Below, in pieces: positions 50,390 through 63,129 of a stretch of DNA of 64,000 nt. Made by a program: the position numbers and the translations under genes. The notes beneath the pieces were generated by a model. That model did not search any database, was not told the origin of the DNA, and worked only from the letters and a program-made list of their open reading frames with translations. This stretch comes from Acidobacteriaceae bacterium (GTDB lineage: Bacteria; Acidobacteriota; Terriglobia; Terriglobales; Acidobacteriaceae): the NCBI GenBank assembly GCA_030038195.1, contig JASHPJ010000024.1, positions 38,332 through 102,331 on the forward strand, given 5' to 3'. Numbering within the stretch: the first letter of the stretch is position 1; every line of letters begins with the position of its first letter.

Positions 50390-52576
50390 ATGACTGGAAA
50401 AACACTTGTCGTATTATTCTGCCTGCTCACCGCAGGACTCGTTTCCGCGCAAACGCAGCAGACGAAATATCCCTTCAACGATCCATCGCTGCCGATGGAA
50501 AAACGTATCGACAACCTGCTCTCTCTCATGACCATGGACGAGAAGATCGCCTGCCTGGGGACCAACACCGGCGTACCGCGGCTGGGCGTGATGAACTACG
50601 GAGCCTCAGAGGGCATTCATGGCGTGGTGCAGCGCGAGCAGCGCGGCAATCGCCTGCCGATCACGACCACGCAGTTTCCGCAGCCGCCGGGAATGGGCGA
50701 ATCGTGGGACCCGGACCTGGTGCGGCAGGCGGGCGCGGTGGAAGGCTACGAAGCGCGCTTCATCACCCAGACGGCAAAGTACAACCGCCAGATTCTCATG
50801 CTGTGGGGACCGCAGTCCGACCTGGCCCGCGATCCGCGCTGGGGACGCAGCGAAGAGGTCTACGGCGAAGACCCCTTCTTCAACGGCACCATGGCTGTCG
50901 CATTTATCAAGGGCCTGCAAGGCGACGACCCAAAATACTGGCAGGCGGCGGCGCTGCTCAAGCACTTCCTGGCCAACAGCAACGAGGATCATCGCTCCAG
51001 CTCCTCTTCCGACTTCGATCAGCGCCTCTTCTGGGAGTACTACTCGGTGCCGTTCCGCATGGGTTTTGAGCAGGGCGGCGCGCGGGCGGTCATGGCTTCG
51101 TACAACGCGTGGAACGGCACGGCGATGGCCGTGAATCCAATTCTCAGAAGCATTGTCCGCGAAAAGTGGGGCGTGGATGTGATCTCGAGCGACGGCGGCG
51201 CCGTGCATCTGCTGGTTGACCCGCGGCATCTCTATCCCAATCAGAAAGAAGCCGTGGTCGCATGCCTGAAGGCGGGCATCAACCAGTTTCTCGACCGCTA
51301 CCAGGACGAGATCAGAGAGGCGCTGAAGGACGGCGAGATCACGGCAGCGGAGATCGATGCGCTGCTTCGCCCCAAATTCCGCATCACCATCCGGCTGGGC
51401 CTGCTCGATCCGCCGGAGATGGTGCCCTATTCGAAAATTAAAGACGCGCCCGAGCCCTGGAACACGGACCGGGACCGCTCGGTCTCAAAAAAGATGGCGC
51501 TTGAGTCCGTGGTGCTTTTGAAGAATGAGAATTCCTTCCTGCCGCTCAGGAAAGACGTTATCAAATCCATCGCGGTGATCGGGCCGCTGGCCGACTCGGT
51601 GCACTGGGACTGGTACGGCGGAACGCCGCCCTATGCGGTCACGCCGCTGCAGGGCATCAAAGATGCAGTCGGTCCCAACGTGAAAGTGAACTACGCCGCC
51701 GAAGAGCTGGGCAATGCGGCGATCAAGGTGGCGAAAGCCTCCGATGTTGCGGTGGTTGTGATCGGCAACGATCCGACCTGCGGCCCGGACATGGCGCACG
51801 ACTGGTACAACACTGTGGACGGCGGCGGAACGCTGGCCTGCACCGTGCCCAGCGACGGCCGCGAAGGACGCGACCGCGAAAGCATCGACCTGGCCCAGGA
51901 GCAACTGGTCAAACAGGTCTTTGCCGTGAATCCGAAGACCGTGGTGATCCTGGTGTCGAGTTTTCCTTTTGCCATCAACTGGTCGCAGGCCCACGTTCCG
52001 GCCATTCTGCACATGGCCCACGCCTCGCAGGATGAAGGCACGGCGCTGGCCGAGATTCTCTTCGGCGACTACGATCCCGGCGGCCATCTGGTGGTGACCT
52101 GGCCCCAATCGCTCGACCAGTTGCCGCCCATGATGGACTACAACATCCGCGACGGCCGCACCTACATGTACTTCAAGGGCGAGCCGCTTTATCCCTTCGG
52201 CTTCGGGCTGAACTACACGAGCTTCAGGTACTCGAACCTGCGCACCAGCTCATCGCGCCTGGCCAAAGACGGCTCCATCACGGTGAGCGTGGATGTGACC
52301 AATACCGGTAGCCGCACGGGCGACGCCGTGGTGCAGATGTACGTGCAGCACCTCGGCACAAAGGTGCAGGAACCGCACGAGGCGCTGAAGGGATTCAAGC
52401 GCGTGACGGTCGAGCCCAGCGAGACCAAGACCGTGCAGATTCCCCTGCAGGCATCGACGCTTGCCTGGTGGGACGAGAAATTGCCCGGATTCCGCGTTGA
52501 GACCGAGCCGGTGAAGGTGATGATCGGCGACTCCTCGGCCGACATTGCGCTCAGCACCACGGTGCATGTGCAATAG
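50390..52576 (+). CDS. Glycoside hydrolase family 3 (beta-glucosidase-like)
   Basis: MTMDEKIACLG, LMLWGPQSDLARDPRWGRSEEVYGEDP, LLKHFLANSNE, VDVISSDGGAVHLL, fibronectin-like C-terminus. Confidence 0.95.
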   Translation: MTGKTLVVLFCLLTAGLVSAQTQQTKYPFNDPSLPMEKRIDNLLSLMTMDEKIACLGTNTGVPRLGVMNYGASEGIHGVVQREQRGNRLPITTTQFPQPPGMGESWDPDLVRQAGAVEGYEARFITQTAKYNRQILMLWGPQSDLARDPRWGRSEEVYGEDPFFNGTMAVAFIKGLQGDDPKYWQAAALLKHFLANSNEDHRSSSSSDFDQRLFWEYYSVPFRMGFEQGGARAVMASYNAWNGTAMAVNPILRSIVREKWGVDVISSDGGAVHLLVDPRHLYPNQKEAVVACLKAGINQFLDRYQDEIREALKDGEITAAEIDALLRPKFRITIRLGLLDPPEMVPYSKIKDAPEPWNTDRDRSVSKKMALESVVLLKNENSFLPLRKDVIKSIAVIGPLADSVHWDWYGGTPPYAVTPLQGIKDAVGPNVKVNYAAEELGNAAIKVAKASDVAVVVIGNDPTCGPDMAHDWYNTVDGGGTLACTVPSDGREGRDRESIDLAQEQLVKQVFAVNPKTVVILVSSFPFAINWSQAHVPAILHMAHASQDEGTALAEILFGDYDPGGHLVVTWPQSLDQLPPMMDYNIRDGRTYMYFKGEPLYPFGFGLNYTSFRYSNLRTSSSRLAKDGSITVSVDVTNTGSRTGDAVVQMYVQHLGTKVQEPHEALKGFKRVTVEPSETKTVQIPLQASTLAWWDEKLPGFRVETEPVKVMIGDSSADIALSTTVHVQ

Positions 52577-53287
52577 CGGGCGTGGACTCTCCACTGCACC
52601 GGCGCCCGGCGCAATCGGCCTTTCTGCGGACTCGCGCCATGCGCAGCGCGGAGCGTAACCAGGGCAATCGCATGGACGAGCAAGGAAGGGATAGAGGGTT
52701 CACACTGTCCCTACGGGGCGGCGCAAATCTATTTCTTCACTCCCGAAGGTTCCGTCCGCCTCGGCGGACTTCATCCTGGGCTATTTTCCGCTCGTCCCTC
52801 CGGGACGAAGGAACGAAGGGGCGATGCTGGCCGATCGGACGTTCGAAAACCAACCCAATCTGTCAACCCACTGCATCCGGCAATTGCCCTGGGAGCATAA
52901 CCGACGCGCCCTCTGCAAGTGGTTCCGGATGATACACTTGCAGAGGATGGCACAAGATCGCTGTGGCGCGGCCTTTGGCCTCCGTTGAAAAGACGTTTTT
53001 GAGTGTTTCAGCGCGGTTCGAGTTTGCAACTATTTCCATTTCTGCTGCGTCCATCTGACTACATGCGTGTCTGCGGTGGCTCGCCTGCCAATGCGATGCA
53101 ATTTCTCGCTGGCGCCTTCTTGCGCCTGCGTGCCAGCCGCACCGGCACCTGGGCACTTCTCCAGCAGTTTTTTGGCCGCGGGGTGGGAATGATACCGCCG
53201 GAACTCTCCTGATGTTCACGATTTCGCGCATGCACTGGCATCTCTAACCCAATCACGGGTCCGCAACCGGACGCACACGAGAAGAAT

Positions 53288-54526
53288 ATGGACCAGCCTC
53301 CGATCGATTCGCATTCTGCTCCTCATAAAAAGCGCCATTGGTGGATATGGGCGATCATCCTGCTGCTCTTTGGCCTGCTGTTTTACTGGGTCATCCGGCA
53401 ACACAACCAGAACCAGCAGGCGCTGGCCAGCGGCGGTCGCGGCCGCGGACGCTTCAGCATGGCCGGTCCCGTGCCGGTCACCTACGTCACGGCCACCAAG
53501 GGTAGCATCGGCGTTTATCTTGACGCCATCGGCACGGTGACCCCGGTCTATTTCGATTCGATCACCGCGCAGGTCACCGGCGTGATCACCGCGGTGCACT
53601 ACCGGGAGGGTCAGTTCGTCCACAAGGGCGACCCGCTGATCGATATCGACGACCGGCCCTACAAGGCGCAGCTCGCGGAAGCTCAGGGCGCACTCGAGCG
53701 TGACCAGAATCTGCTGGCCGAAGCGCAGATGGACCTGAAGCGCTACCAGGACGCATGGGCCAAGAACGCCATCCCACGTCAGACTCTCGAAGACCAGGAA
53801 AAGCTCGTCCTGCAGGACCAGGGGACGGTCAAGAACGATGAGGGCGTGGTGCAGTACGACCAAGTGCAGGTGGACTACTGTCACATCGCCTCGCCTATCA
53901 ACGGCCGCGTGGGCCTGCGGCTGGTCGATCCCGGCAACCTGGTTACCGCCAACTCCACTACCACGCTGGTGACGGTGACCCAGATCTCGCCTATTACGGT
54001 GATCTTTACGCTGTCAGAAGACAGCCTGCCGCAGGTGCTCAAGCAGATGCGCAGCGGCAAGGCCCTGCCCGTGCAGGCCTATGACCGGACGCAGCAGACG
54101 TTGCTGAGCACCGGCAAGCTGATCACGGTGGACAACCTGATCGACACCACGACAGGCACGGTGAAGCTGCGCGCCGAGTTCGACAACTCCAAGGGACTGC
54201 TCTTCCCCAACCAGTTCGTCAACACGCGGCTGCTGGTGGACACGCTCGACAACCAGACGCTGGTTGCCTCGTCCGCCATTCAGCACAACGGCTCGACCGA
54301 TTTTGTCTACGCGATCAAGAACCCCGACGATCCCAAGAAAGCCATGGCCGTCATGCAGAAGGTCAAATCGGGCGTCTCGGACAAGGGCAACACCGCGGTT
54401 ACCGGCATTGCGCCTGGAACGGTGGTGGCCGACAGCAGCTTCCAGAAGCTGGTGGACAAGGCCCCGGTCTTCAAGTCGAATGTCTCCCTGCCTTCTTCTG
54501 AGGAGGTTGACGAAAGCGCGCCATGA
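53288..54526 (+). CDS. RND efflux periplasmic adaptor (MdtA-like)
   Basis: [61 protein letters not shown] anchor. Confidence 0.95.
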   Translation: MDQPPIDSHSAPHKKRHWWIWAIILLLFGLLFYWVIRQHNQNQQALASGGRGRGRFSMAGPVPVTYVTATKGSIGVYLDAIGTVTPVYFDSITAQVTGVITAVHYREGQFVHKGDPLIDIDDRPYKAQLAEAQGALERDQNLLAEAQMDLKRYQDAWAKNAIPRQTLEDQEKLVLQDQGTVKNDEGVVQYDQVQVDYCHIASPINGRVGLRLVDPGNLVTANSTTTLVTVTQISPITVIFTLSEDSLPQVLKQMRSGKALPVQAYDRTQQTLLSTGKLITVDNLIDTTTGTVKLRAEFDNSKGLLFPNQFVNTRLLVDTLDNQTLVASSAIQHNGSTDFVYAIKNPDDPKKAMAVMQKVKSGVSDKGNTAVTGIAPGTVVADSSFQKLVDKAPVFKSNVSLPSSEEVDESAP

Positions 54527-57500
54527 GCCCTTCGCGTCCATTCATTCTGCGGCCGGTGGCTACGTCGCTGCTTATGGCCGCCATCCTGCTGGTGGGTATT
54601 GTCGCCTTCACGCAGTTGCCGGTCTCGGCGCTGCCGGAGGTGGACTATCCGACCATCCAGGTGCTCACGTTCTATCCCGGCGCCAGCCCTGACGTGATGG
54701 CCACCACCGTTACCGCCCCGCTCGAGCGCCAGTTCGGTGAGATGCAGGGGCTGAGCCAGATGACCTCCACCAGCGCCGGCGGCGTGTCGGTGATCGTGCT
54801 ACAGTTCGATCTGTCGCTGGGCCTCGACGTGGCTGAAGAGGAAGTGCAGTCGGCCATCAATGCCGGCGGATCGTTCCTGCCCTCCGATCTGCCCGTGCCG
54901 CCGGTCTACAACAAAACCAACCCGGCGGACGCGCCGGTGCTCACGCTGGCCATCACCTCTGACTCCATGCCGCTCTCCACGGTGGAAGACGACGTGGACA
55001 CGCGCCTGGCCCCGCGGCTCTCGCAGCTCGCCGGGGTGGGCCTGGTGAGCATCAGCGGGGGGCAGAAGCCCGCCGTCCGCATCCAGGTCAATCCCGTGCA
55101 GCTCTCCGCCTACGGGCTCAACCTGGAGGATGTCCGCTCGGCGCTCACCCAGGCCAGTGTGAACTCCGCCAAGGGCAACTTCGACGGGCCACGCCAGGAC
55201 TTCCAGATCGACGCCAACGACCAGATCACCGAGGCCAACCAGTACAAGAACGTGGTGGTGGCCTACCAGAACGGCGCGCCGATCTTCGTGAAAGATATCG
55301 CCAAGGTGGTCAACGGCGTGGAAAACACCAAGCAGGCCGCGTGGATGGGCATGACCGCCTACAATGCGCCCTCCACGCTTACGCCGGCGGTCATCCTCAA
55401 CATCCAGCGCCAGCCCGGCGCCAACACCATTACCGTGGTCAACAGCATCCGCAAGGTGCTGCCGCAGTTGGAGGCCAACCTTCCCGCCTCCATCCACGTG
55501 ACCACGCTGACCGACATGACCACCAGCATCCAGGCCTCGGTCAACGACGTGGAGTTCGAGCTGATGCTCACTATCGGCCTGGTGGTGCTGGTCATCTTCC
55601 TCTTCCTGCGCAGCCTGCGCGCTACCATCATTCCGTTCGTGGCCGTGCCTCTTTCGCTCATTGGCACCTTCGCGGTGATGTACCTGCTCGGCTACTCGCT
55701 CGACAACCTGTCGCTGATGGCGCTCACCATCTCCACCGGCTTCGTGGTGGACGACGCCATCGTGATGATCGAGAACATCAGTCGCTTCCTCGAAGAAGGC
55801 ATGCCGCCGCTCGAAGCGGCGCTTACCGGCGCGGAGCAGATCGGCTTCACCATCGTCTCGCTGACGGTTTCACTCATTGCCGTGCTCATCCCGCTGCTGT
55901 TCATGGGCGATGTCGTGGGCCGTCTCTTCCGCGAGTTTGCGGTCACGCTGGCCGTCACCATCGTCATCTCGGCAGTGGTCTCGCTCACGCTTACGCCCAT
56001 GATGTGCTCGCGCATCCTGCACCACGACGCCGAGGAGCAGCAGACCCGCTTCTACCGCTGGTCAGAGCACATGTTCGAGCGCATGATCGCCTTCTATGGC
56101 CGCACACTCCGCGTGGTGCTGCGCTACCAGACCATCACCCTGCTGGTGGCCGCCGCCACGCTGGTGCTCACCGTCTTTCTCTACATCGTTATCCCCAAGG
56201 GCTTCTTTCCGGTGCAGGACACGGGCGTCATCCAGGGCATCTCCCAGGCCAACCAGTCCATCTCCTACCAGGCCATGGCGGAAAAACAGCAGGAGCTTGC
56301 CAACATCATCCTGCAGGACCCCGCTGTCGAAAGCCTCTCGTCGTTCATCGGCGCGGATGGCATCAACACCACGCTCAACAGCGGCCGCATCTCCATCAAC
56401 CTCAAGCCCATCGAGGAGCGCCACATCAGCGCTGCCGACGTGATCCGGCGCCTGCAGACCAGCCTCAAACAGGTGCAGGGCATGCATCTCTATATGCAGC
56501 CTGTCCAGGATATCACCGTGGACGACCGGGTGAGCCGCACACAGTACCAGTACACGCTGGTCGATCCCGATACCGACGAGCTGAACGAGTGGACCAACAA
56601 GTTCGTGGCCCGGCTCAAAAAACTGCCCGAGCTGGAAGACGTGGCCACCGATCAGCAGACCGGCGCGCGCGCGGTGCAGCTTGAGATCGATCGGGTCACC
56701 GCCTCGCGCCTCGGCGTCGCACCCACCACCATCGACAACACGCTCTACGACGCCTACGGACAGCGCCAGATCAACACGCTCTATACGCAGTTGAACCAGT
56801 ATCACATCGTGCTCGAGACTGCGCCCGAATGGCAACAGAACCCGGCCAACCTGAGCAGTCTTTACATCCAGTCAAACGCCTCGGCAAACGCCACCGGCGC
56901 AGGCGCGGTCACGTCGTTCTCCACGTCGGCGTCGGCCTCCGCCGGCTCCAACGCGCTTACCGCCTCCACCAAGTACACGCCGTCCTCGCAGGTGGTCAGC
57001 GCTCCGGCGCTCGCGCTCTCCGGAACCAGTAGCACGCAGGGCACGTCGTCCATCAACGGCGGCACGGCTGCGGGCACCACGCCCAACGCGACCGTCTCTT
57101 CGATAGGCTCCAGCGCCATTCCCCTCGGCGCGTTCACACATGTTTCGCAAACTACCGAGGCGCTCTCCATCAACCACCAGGGACAGTTCCCTTCCGTCAC
57201 CGTTTCCTTCAACCTTGCGCAGCACGCCTCGCTGGGCACGGCCATTGAAGACATCGACAAGGTGGTCAAGGACCTGGACTTTCCCGCCAGCCTGCAGTCG
57301 GACTTCCAGGGCACTGCGGCCTCGTTCCGTAACTCGCTTTCCAATGAAGCCCTGCTCATCCTCGCCGCGCTGGTCACGGTGTACATCGTTCTGGGAGTTC
57401 TCTACGAAAGCTTCATCCATCCCATCACGATTTTGTCCACGCTGCCCTCGGCCGGCGTGGGCGCGCTGCTGGCGCTCATGATCTTCCGCCAGGACCTGAG

Positions 57501-57903
57501 CGTGGTGGCGATCATCGGCATCATCCTGCTCATCGGCATCGTCAAGAAGAACGGCATCATGATCGTCGACTTCGCGCTCGAAGCCGAGCGCGAGCACGGC
57601 AAAGACGCCACCGAGGCCATTTACGAGGCCAGCCTGCTGCGCTTCAGGCCGATCATGATGACCACCATGGCCGCGCTGTTGGGCGGCATTCCGCTGGCTG
57701 CAGGCACCGGGCTCGGCTCGGAGCTGCGCCGGCCGCTGGGCATCGCCATGGTGGGCGGCCTGCTGCTCAGCCAGGTCCTCACGCTCTACACCACGCCGGT
57801 CATCTACATCTTCTTTGACCGGATTGGACAGCGCATCACCGGCCGGCGTCTCTCGCAGGCTGCCATCAGAAAGCCTCAGGAGCCCGGCACGGAGCCTGCA
57901 TGA
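54523..57903 (+). CDS. RND efflux permease (MdtB-like)
   Basis: [32 protein letters not shown]; 12-TM HAE1-type; ATGA overlap with adaptor. Confidence 0.96.
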   Translation: MSPSRPFILRPVATSLLMAAILLVGIVAFTQLPVSALPEVDYPTIQVLTFYPGASPDVMATTVTAPLERQFGEMQGLSQMTSTSAGGVSVIVLQFDLSLGLDVAEEEVQSAINAGGSFLPSDLPVPPVYNKTNPADAPVLTLAITSDSMPLSTVEDDVDTRLAPRLSQLAGVGLVSISGGQKPAVRIQVNPVQLSAYGLNLEDVRSALTQASVNSAKGNFDGPRQDFQIDANDQITEANQYKNVVVAYQNGAPIFVKDIAKVVNGVENTKQAAWMGMTAYNAPSTLTPAVILNIQRQPGANTITVVNSIRKVLPQLEANLPASIHVTTLTDMTTSIQASVNDVEFELMLTIGLVVLVIFLFLRSLRATIIPFVAVPLSLIGTFAVMYLLGYSLDNLSLMALTISTGFVVDDAIVMIENISRFLEEGMPPLEAALTGAEQIGFTIVSLTVSLIAVLIPLLFMGDVVGRLFREFAVTLAVTIVISAVVSLTLTPMMCSRILHHDAEEQQTRFYRWSEHMFERMIAFYGRTLRVVLRYQTITLLVAAATLVLTVFLYIVIPKGFFPVQDTGVIQGISQANQSISYQAMAEKQQELANIILQDPAVESLSSFIGADGINTTLNSGRISINLKPIEERHISAADVIRRLQTSLKQVQGMHLYMQPVQDITVDDRVSRTQYQYTLVDPDTDELNEWTNKFVARLKKLPELEDVATDQQTGARAVQLEIDRVTASRLGVAPTTIDNTLYDAYGQRQINTLYTQLNQYHIVLETAPEWQQNPANLSSLYIQSNASANATGAGAVTSFSTSASASAGSNALTASTKYTPSSQVVSAPALALSGTSSTQGTSSINGGTAAGTTPNATVSSIGSSAIPLGAFTHVSQTTEALSINHQGQFPSVTVSFNLAQHASLGTAIEDIDKVVKDLDFPASLQSDFQGTAASFRNSLSNEALLILAALVTVYIVLGVLYESFIHPITILSTLPSAGVGALLALMIFRQDLSVVAIIGIILLIGIVKKNGIMIVDFALEAEREHGKDATEAIYEASLLRFRPIMMTTMAALLGGIPLAAGTGLGSELRRPLGIAMVGGLLLSQVLTLYTTPVIYIFFDRIGQRITGRRLSQAAIRKPQEPGTEPA

Positions 57904-60900
57904 GTCTTTCGTCTCCATTTATCAAGCGGCCGGTGGGCACCACGCTGCTCACCGCGGCGGTGGCCCTTGCCGGCGCCATCGCTTTTGCGGTGCTGCCAGT
58001 GGCGCCGCTGCCGCAGGTGGACTTCCCCACCATCAGCGTGCAGGCCAGCCTGCCCGGCGCCAGCGCGCAGATCATGGCCGCCTCAGTGGCCACGCCGCTC
58101 GAGCGCCAGTTCAGCCACATCGCCGGCATCACGGAGATGACCTCGTCGAGCACGCTGAGCAGCACGCGCATCACGCTGCAGTTTGACCTGAACCGCAACA
58201 TCGACGGCGCTGCGCGCGATGTGCAGGCAGCCATCAACGCCGCACGCACCTATCTGCCCACCAACCTTCCCTCGAATCCCTCGTATCGCAAGGTCAACCC
58301 GGCCGACTCGCCGATCATGATCCTCGGCCTCACCTCGGACAAGTATGACGTCACCAAGGTCTACGACCTGGCGTCCACCATCCTCGAGCAGAAACTCTCA
58401 CAGATCGAGGGCGTGGGCCAGGTTGCCGTGGGTGGCGGCGCCACGCCTTCGGTGCGCGTGGAGGTGAATCCCACCCAGCTCGAAAGTTTCGGCCTTACGC
58501 TGGACAACATCCGGTCCGTGCTGAGCCTGCAGAACTCCCATGAGCCGCGCGGGCAGCTCGCCGACAACGGGATCAGCGAAGACATCATCACCAACGACCA
58601 GATCTCACAGGCTGCAGACTACAAGCCGCTGATCGTGGGCTACCACAACGGCGCCGCGGTGCGGCTTGAAGATGTGGCCGACGTCGTGGACTCCACGCAG
58701 AACATCCGCACCGCGGGCTACATGGACGGCAAGCGCGCGGTCTTCGTGATCATCTTCCGCCAGCCCGGCGCCAACATCATCCAGACCAACCAGCGGATCA
58801 CCGAGCAGCTTCCCTTTCTGGAGGCGGTGATGCCGCGCGGCATCCAGACTACGATCGTTCTCGACCGCACCACCACGATCAAGGCTTCAGTGACCACGGT
58901 TGAAAGGACGCTGATCGGCTCAGTCGTGCTGGTGGTGCTGGTGGTGTTCATCTTCCTGCGCAGCCCGCGCGCTACGCTCATTCCCAGCGTGGCGGTCCCG
59001 GTTTCGCTCATCGGCACCTGCGCGGCGATGTACCTGTTCGGCTACTCGCTGGACAATCTTTCGCTGATGGCGCTCACCATCGCCACCGGCTTCGTGGTGG
59101 ACGACGCCATCGTGGTGATGGAGAACATCACCCGCCACCTCGAAGCCGGCATGGAGCCTTTCGCCGCTGCTCTCAAGGGAGCGCAGGAGATCGGCTTCAC
59201 GGTCTTTTCCATCAGCATGTCGCTGATCGCCGTCTTCATCCCCATTCTCATGATGGGCGGCATCGTCGGGCGTCTCTTCCGCGAGTTCGCCGTGACGCTC
59301 TCGACGGCCATCGTGGTCTCCATGGTGATTTCTCTCACCACCACGCCGACCATGTGCGCGCATCTTCTGAAAACGGTCAAAAAAGAGGAAAAACACAACG
59401 TCTTCTACCGGGCCAGCGAGCGGATATTCGACGGGCTGCTATGGGTCTACCGCAAGTCCCTGCTCTGGGCGCTCGACAACTCCAGCCTTATGCTGATCGT
59501 GCTGCTACTCACCATTGCGCTCAACGTGGTGGTGATCCTCCGCATTCCCAAAGGGTTTTTCCCTACCCAGGACACGGGCACGATGGTGGGCATGGTGCAG
59601 GGGCCGCAAGATGCGTCCTTCCCGCTGATGAACTTCTCTGTGCAGCAACTGATGAGGATCATCAAATCCGATCCGGCCGTGGCGCACGCCAATGCATACA
59701 CGGGCGGAAACGGCGCCAGCAACGGCGGATTCATCTACGTCGCGCTCAAGCCGCTGGGCACGCAATGCAAGGAGTCGCCTTCCTGCGAGGTACGCCAAAA
59801 CTCGGTGATGGAGGTGATCAACCGGCTGCGTCCGAAGATGAATCGCCTGCCGATTGCCTCCGCGTTTCTGCAGCCGTCGCAAGATCTGCGCATCGGCGGC
59901 CGCTCCAGCGCCGCGCTCTACCAGTACACCATCCAGTCCGACAACATCAACGACCTGGCGCACTGGGGACCCATCCTGCTCGAAAACATGAAGAAGCTGC
60001 CCGGCCTGCAGGATGTGAACACCGACCAGCAGAACGGCGGACTGCAGGAGATGCTGAACTACGACCGGGTCACAGCCGCGCGGCTGGGCCAGACGCCACA
60101 GTCGCTCGACTCGGCGCTCTATAGCGCGTTTGGCCAGTCGGAGGTTTCGGTCATCTACACGCAGCTCAACCAGTACTACGTAGTCATGGAAGTAGCGCCC
60201 CAGTACTGGCAGGACCCTTCGGGACTGAACAACATTTATATGGCGCCGGCCCAATCAGGAGGCGCGGGAATCGACTCAATCTCTCCCCTGATGAGCGTGA
60301 TGAAGCCGCACAGCGGCACTACGCCTCTCGAGGTGGATCACACCGGCCTGTTCCCGTCGGTTACGGCCTCGTTCAACCTGGCCAGCGGGCTCTCGCTCTC
60401 AGACGCCACGCGCGAAGTGACGCAGATGGAGCAGCGGCTGGGCATGCCCGGCTCCGTGCGCGGATTCTTCGCCGGAACCGCACAGGCCTACCAGGACTCG
60501 CTGGCAACGGAGAAATATCTCGTCATCACCGCGCTGCTGGCGGTCTTCATCGTGCTCGGCATTCTCTATGAGAGCCTGGTCCATCCCATCACGATCATCT
60601 CCACGCTGCCCTCGGCCAGCGTCGGCGCCATGCTGGCCCTGATGTTGTTCCACATGGACCTGAACGTGATCTCCATCATCGGCATCATTCTGCTCATCGG
60701 CATCGTGAAGAAGAATGCGATCATGATGATCGATTTCGCGCTGCAGGCCGAGCGGCTGGAGGGCAAGAAAACGCGCGATGCGATCTTTGAAGCCTGCCTG
60801 CTGCGCTTCCGCCCGATTCTGATGACCACCATGTCGGCCATCTTCGGGGCGCTGCCGCTGGCCTTCGGCAGCGGCACCGGCTCCGAGCTGCGCCGCCCGC

Positions 60901-61055
60901 TGGGCATCACTATCGTGGGCGGACTGCTGCTCAGCCAGTTACTCACTCTCTACACCACCCCGGTGGTCTACCTGTTGATGGACCGCATGCGCATGCGCGC
61001 CCTTAACCGGACACTCGACACGCTGCCCTCCACCGCCGAGGGAGCGACGTTGTAA
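57900..61055 (+). CDS. RND efflux permease (MdtC-like)
   Basis: [40 protein letters not shown] overlap with upstream permease. Confidence 0.96.
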   Translation: MSLSSPFIKRPVGTTLLTAAVALAGAIAFAVLPVAPLPQVDFPTISVQASLPGASAQIMAASVATPLERQFSHIAGITEMTSSSTLSSTRITLQFDLNRNIDGAARDVQAAINAARTYLPTNLPSNPSYRKVNPADSPIMILGLTSDKYDVTKVYDLASTILEQKLSQIEGVGQVAVGGGATPSVRVEVNPTQLESFGLTLDNIRSVLSLQNSHEPRGQLADNGISEDIITNDQISQAADYKPLIVGYHNGAAVRLEDVADVVDSTQNIRTAGYMDGKRAVFVIIFRQPGANIIQTNQRITEQLPFLEAVMPRGIQTTIVLDRTTTIKASVTTVERTLIGSVVLVVLVVFIFLRSPRATLIPSVAVPVSLIGTCAAMYLFGYSLDNLSLMALTIATGFVVDDAIVVMENITRHLEAGMEPFAAALKGAQEIGFTVFSISMSLIAVFIPILMMGGIVGRLFREFAVTLSTAIVVSMVISLTTTPTMCAHLLKTVKKEEKHNVFYRASERIFDGLLWVYRKSLLWALDNSSLMLIVLLLTIALNVVVILRIPKGFFPTQDTGTMVGMVQGPQDASFPLMNFSVQQLMRIIKSDPAVAHANAYTGGNGASNGGFIYVALKPLGTQCKESPSCEVRQNSVMEVINRLRPKMNRLPIASAFLQPSQDLRIGGRSSAALYQYTIQSDNINDLAHWGPILLENMKKLPGLQDVNTDQQNGGLQEMLNYDRVTAARLGQTPQSLDSALYSAFGQSEVSVIYTQLNQYYVVMEVAPQYWQDPSGLNNIYMAPAQSGGAGIDSISPLMSVMKPHSGTTPLEVDHTGLFPSVTASFNLASGLSLSDATREVTQMEQRLGMPGSVRGFFAGTAQAYQDSLATEKYLVITALLAVFIVLGILYESLVHPITIISTLPSASVGAMLALMLFHMDLNVISIIGIILLIGIVKKNAIMMIDFALQAERLEGKKTRDAIFEACLLRFRPILMTTMSAIFGALPLAFGSGTGSELRRPLGITIVGGLLLSQLLTLYTTPVVYLLMDRMRMRALNRTLDTLPSTAEGATL

Positions 61056-61068
61056 CACGAGAAGGACC

Positions 61069-62598
61069 ATGACCATGCCAGAGCCGAATCTTCGAATGTC
61101 ATTCGCATTTGCCACAGCCGCTCTCAGCGCACTCGCGCTGCTGGCCGGCTGCCGCGTCGGCCCGCCTTATCACCCGCCTGCCGCGCCCACCGCCACCGCG
61201 CTCAACTACAAGGAGTCCACCGTCAACTTCCAGGACACCGCAGGCTGGAAGGTGGCCAGCCCGCAGGACGCGATGCTCCGCGGCAACTGGTGGGAGATCT
61301 TTCACGAGCCCGAGCTGAACGCGCTCGAAGAGCAGCTCAACATCAACAACCAGAACATCAAGGTTTCCTTCGAGCAGTTCATGGAAGCCCGCGCGATGAT
61401 CGCCGAGGCCCGCGCGCAGTTCTGGCCGACGATCACCGTCAATCCCGCCTTCAGCCGGTCGAGAAGCTCGTCGAATCTGGTGAACTCCTCGCAGACCAAC
61501 ACAGGCAAAACTTCCACGCTGTGGTCCGCGCCGCTCGACGTTTCCTGGACGCCCGACTTCTTCGGCAAGATTCGCAACGAAGTGCGCGAGGCGCAGTACG
61601 CCAGCCAGGTGAGCGCCGCCGACCTCGAAGTAGAGAAACTCACCGAACAGTCCAGCCTGGCCGAGTACTACTTCGAGATTCGCGGCCAGGACATGCTGCA
61701 GCAGATCCTCGACCAGACCGTCGCCGCCGACCAGAAATCCCTCGACTCCGCGCAGGGCGCCTACGACGCCGGCACCGGCGATAAGATCGCCGTCGTGGAA
61801 GCGCAGGCCACGCTCAAAGCCGCACAGGCCGCCGACATCAACGTGGGCCTCTCGCGCGCGCAGTACCAGCACGCCATCGCCATGCTGCTGGGCAAAGTGG
61901 CCACCGACTTTTCCATCCCCGTGAAGCCGATGATTTACACGCCGCCGCCGATTCCTACCGGCGTGCCCGCGCAGCTTGCCGAGCGCCGGCCCGACATTGC
62001 CGCGGCCGAGCGCACGCTGGCTGAAGCCAACGCCACCATCGGCATCGGTTATGGCGCATTCTTCCCCAATATCACCATCTCCGCCAGCGGCGGCTTCGAG
62101 AGCTCCACGCTCAAGCACCTTTTCGACTGGCCGAGCCGCTTCTGGTCAGTCGGCCCCTCCGCCTCGCAGATCGTCTTCGACGGCGGCCTCTATCGCGCCG
62201 AGCTGCACCAGTACGAAGCCACCTACAACGCAGACGTGGCCACTTATCGCCAGACCGTGCTCAACGCATTCCAGCAGGTGGAAGACGCGCTGGCGGCTAC
62301 GCGCATCTACTCGCAGCAGATTCTCCGCCAGCAGGAAGCCGTGGACGCGGCCAGACAGTATCTCGGCATGGAGACGGACCGCTACAACACCGGCGTCGAT
62401 CCGTATGTGGACGTGGTGCTGGCGCAGACTACGCTGCTGAGCAACCAGGAGACGCTCAACGCACTGCAGGTGGAAGAGATGACCTCAGCCGTGCAGCTCG
62501 TGCAGGCTCTCGGCGGCGGATGGGACCACTCGCAGCTTCCCACGCCCGCGCAGGTGAGCGCCAAAACTACCAATGCCGACTACACGATGCAGAAGTAG
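61069..62598 (+). CDS. RND efflux outer-membrane lipoprotein (OprM/NodT-like)
   Basis: LLAGCRVGPPYHPP lipobox; PAQLAERRPDIAAAERTLAEANATIGIGYGAFFPNITISASGGF. Confidence 0.95.
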   Translation: MTMPEPNLRMSFAFATAALSALALLAGCRVGPPYHPPAAPTATALNYKESTVNFQDTAGWKVASPQDAMLRGNWWEIFHEPELNALEEQLNINNQNIKVSFEQFMEARAMIAEARAQFWPTITVNPAFSRSRSSSNLVNSSQTNTGKTSTLWSAPLDVSWTPDFFGKIRNEVREAQYASQVSAADLEVEKLTEQSSLAEYYFEIRGQDMLQQILDQTVAADQKSLDSAQGAYDAGTGDKIAVVEAQATLKAAQAADINVGLSRAQYQHAIAMLLGKVATDFSIPVKPMIYTPPPIPTGVPAQLAERRPDIAAAERTLAEANATIGIGYGAFFPNITISASGGFESSTLKHLFDWPSRFWSVGPSASQIVFDGGLYRAELHQYEATYNADVATYRQTVLNAFQQVEDALAATRIYSQQILRQQEAVDAARQYLGMETDRYNTGVDPYVDVVLAQTTLLSNQETLNALQVEEMTSAVQLVQALGGGWDHSQLPTPAQVSAKTTNADYTMQK

Positions 62599-62617
62599 CC
62601 GGGAATAGCAGGCGCGG

Positions 62618-62639
62618 GTGCCCCAGGGTGGGAAAGCAC
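62618..62639. repeat. GTGCCCC...GCAC element, collapsed copy
   Basis: GTGCCCCAGGGTGGGAAAGCAC: flanks of the 16051 element with the stem missing. Confidence 0.5.
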
Positions 62640-62644
62640 GATTT

Positions 62645-62908
62645 CTACTGCGCCGGCCTGTAGCAGATATTGTCGCCGTCCAGCCGGTACTCGGCTGAGC
62701 AGACGTCGCCGCCGCAGATCATCATCTCGCCGGAGTAAAGCTGCCGGCGCGTAATCAGGCCCAGCGTCCCGCAGCGCGGGCATGACATGACTGCCACGTA
62801 CGGATTCTGCGCCTGGCCCAGCTTGGCCTGGTTCTCCAGCAGGAATACCGTGCCGGGGTCCATTCTTTCGGGGATCCATTCTTCCAGAAACTGCAAGTCG
62901 GCTGACAT
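62645..62908 (-). CDS. Small zinc-ribbon-like hypothetical protein
   Basis: MSADLQFLEEWIPERMDPGTVFLLENQ...VMSCPRCGTLGLITRRQLYSGEMMICGGDVCSAEY; CXXC plus C...C pattern. Confidence 0.65.
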   Translation of the reverse strand: MSADLQFLEEWIPERMDPGTVFLLENQAKLGQAQNPYVAVMSCPRCGTLGLITRRQLYSGEMMICGGDVCSAEYRLDGDNICYRPAQ

Positions 62909-63129
62909 CCTTCCCTCCATGTGGGTTGATGTTTCCAGGCCGTGGCAGTGTTTGCTGACCGGCTCTGTTCTTCCGAAACAACAGCAGTTACGAATGGCAC
63001 ATCAGTTGGAACTCAGTCTTGCCCCCAACCCCGCGTCTCGTCAACCGGAATCCGGGGTTGCCCGTATCGTTCGATATTCCTTTCGTTGTTACGAATGTTC
63101 GCGCCCTGACACGAACAGGGGATCGCAGG

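Noticed and set aside
48663-50405. 580-aa minus ORF opposite beta-helix protein
   Set aside because: Antisense shadow; no recognisable motif.
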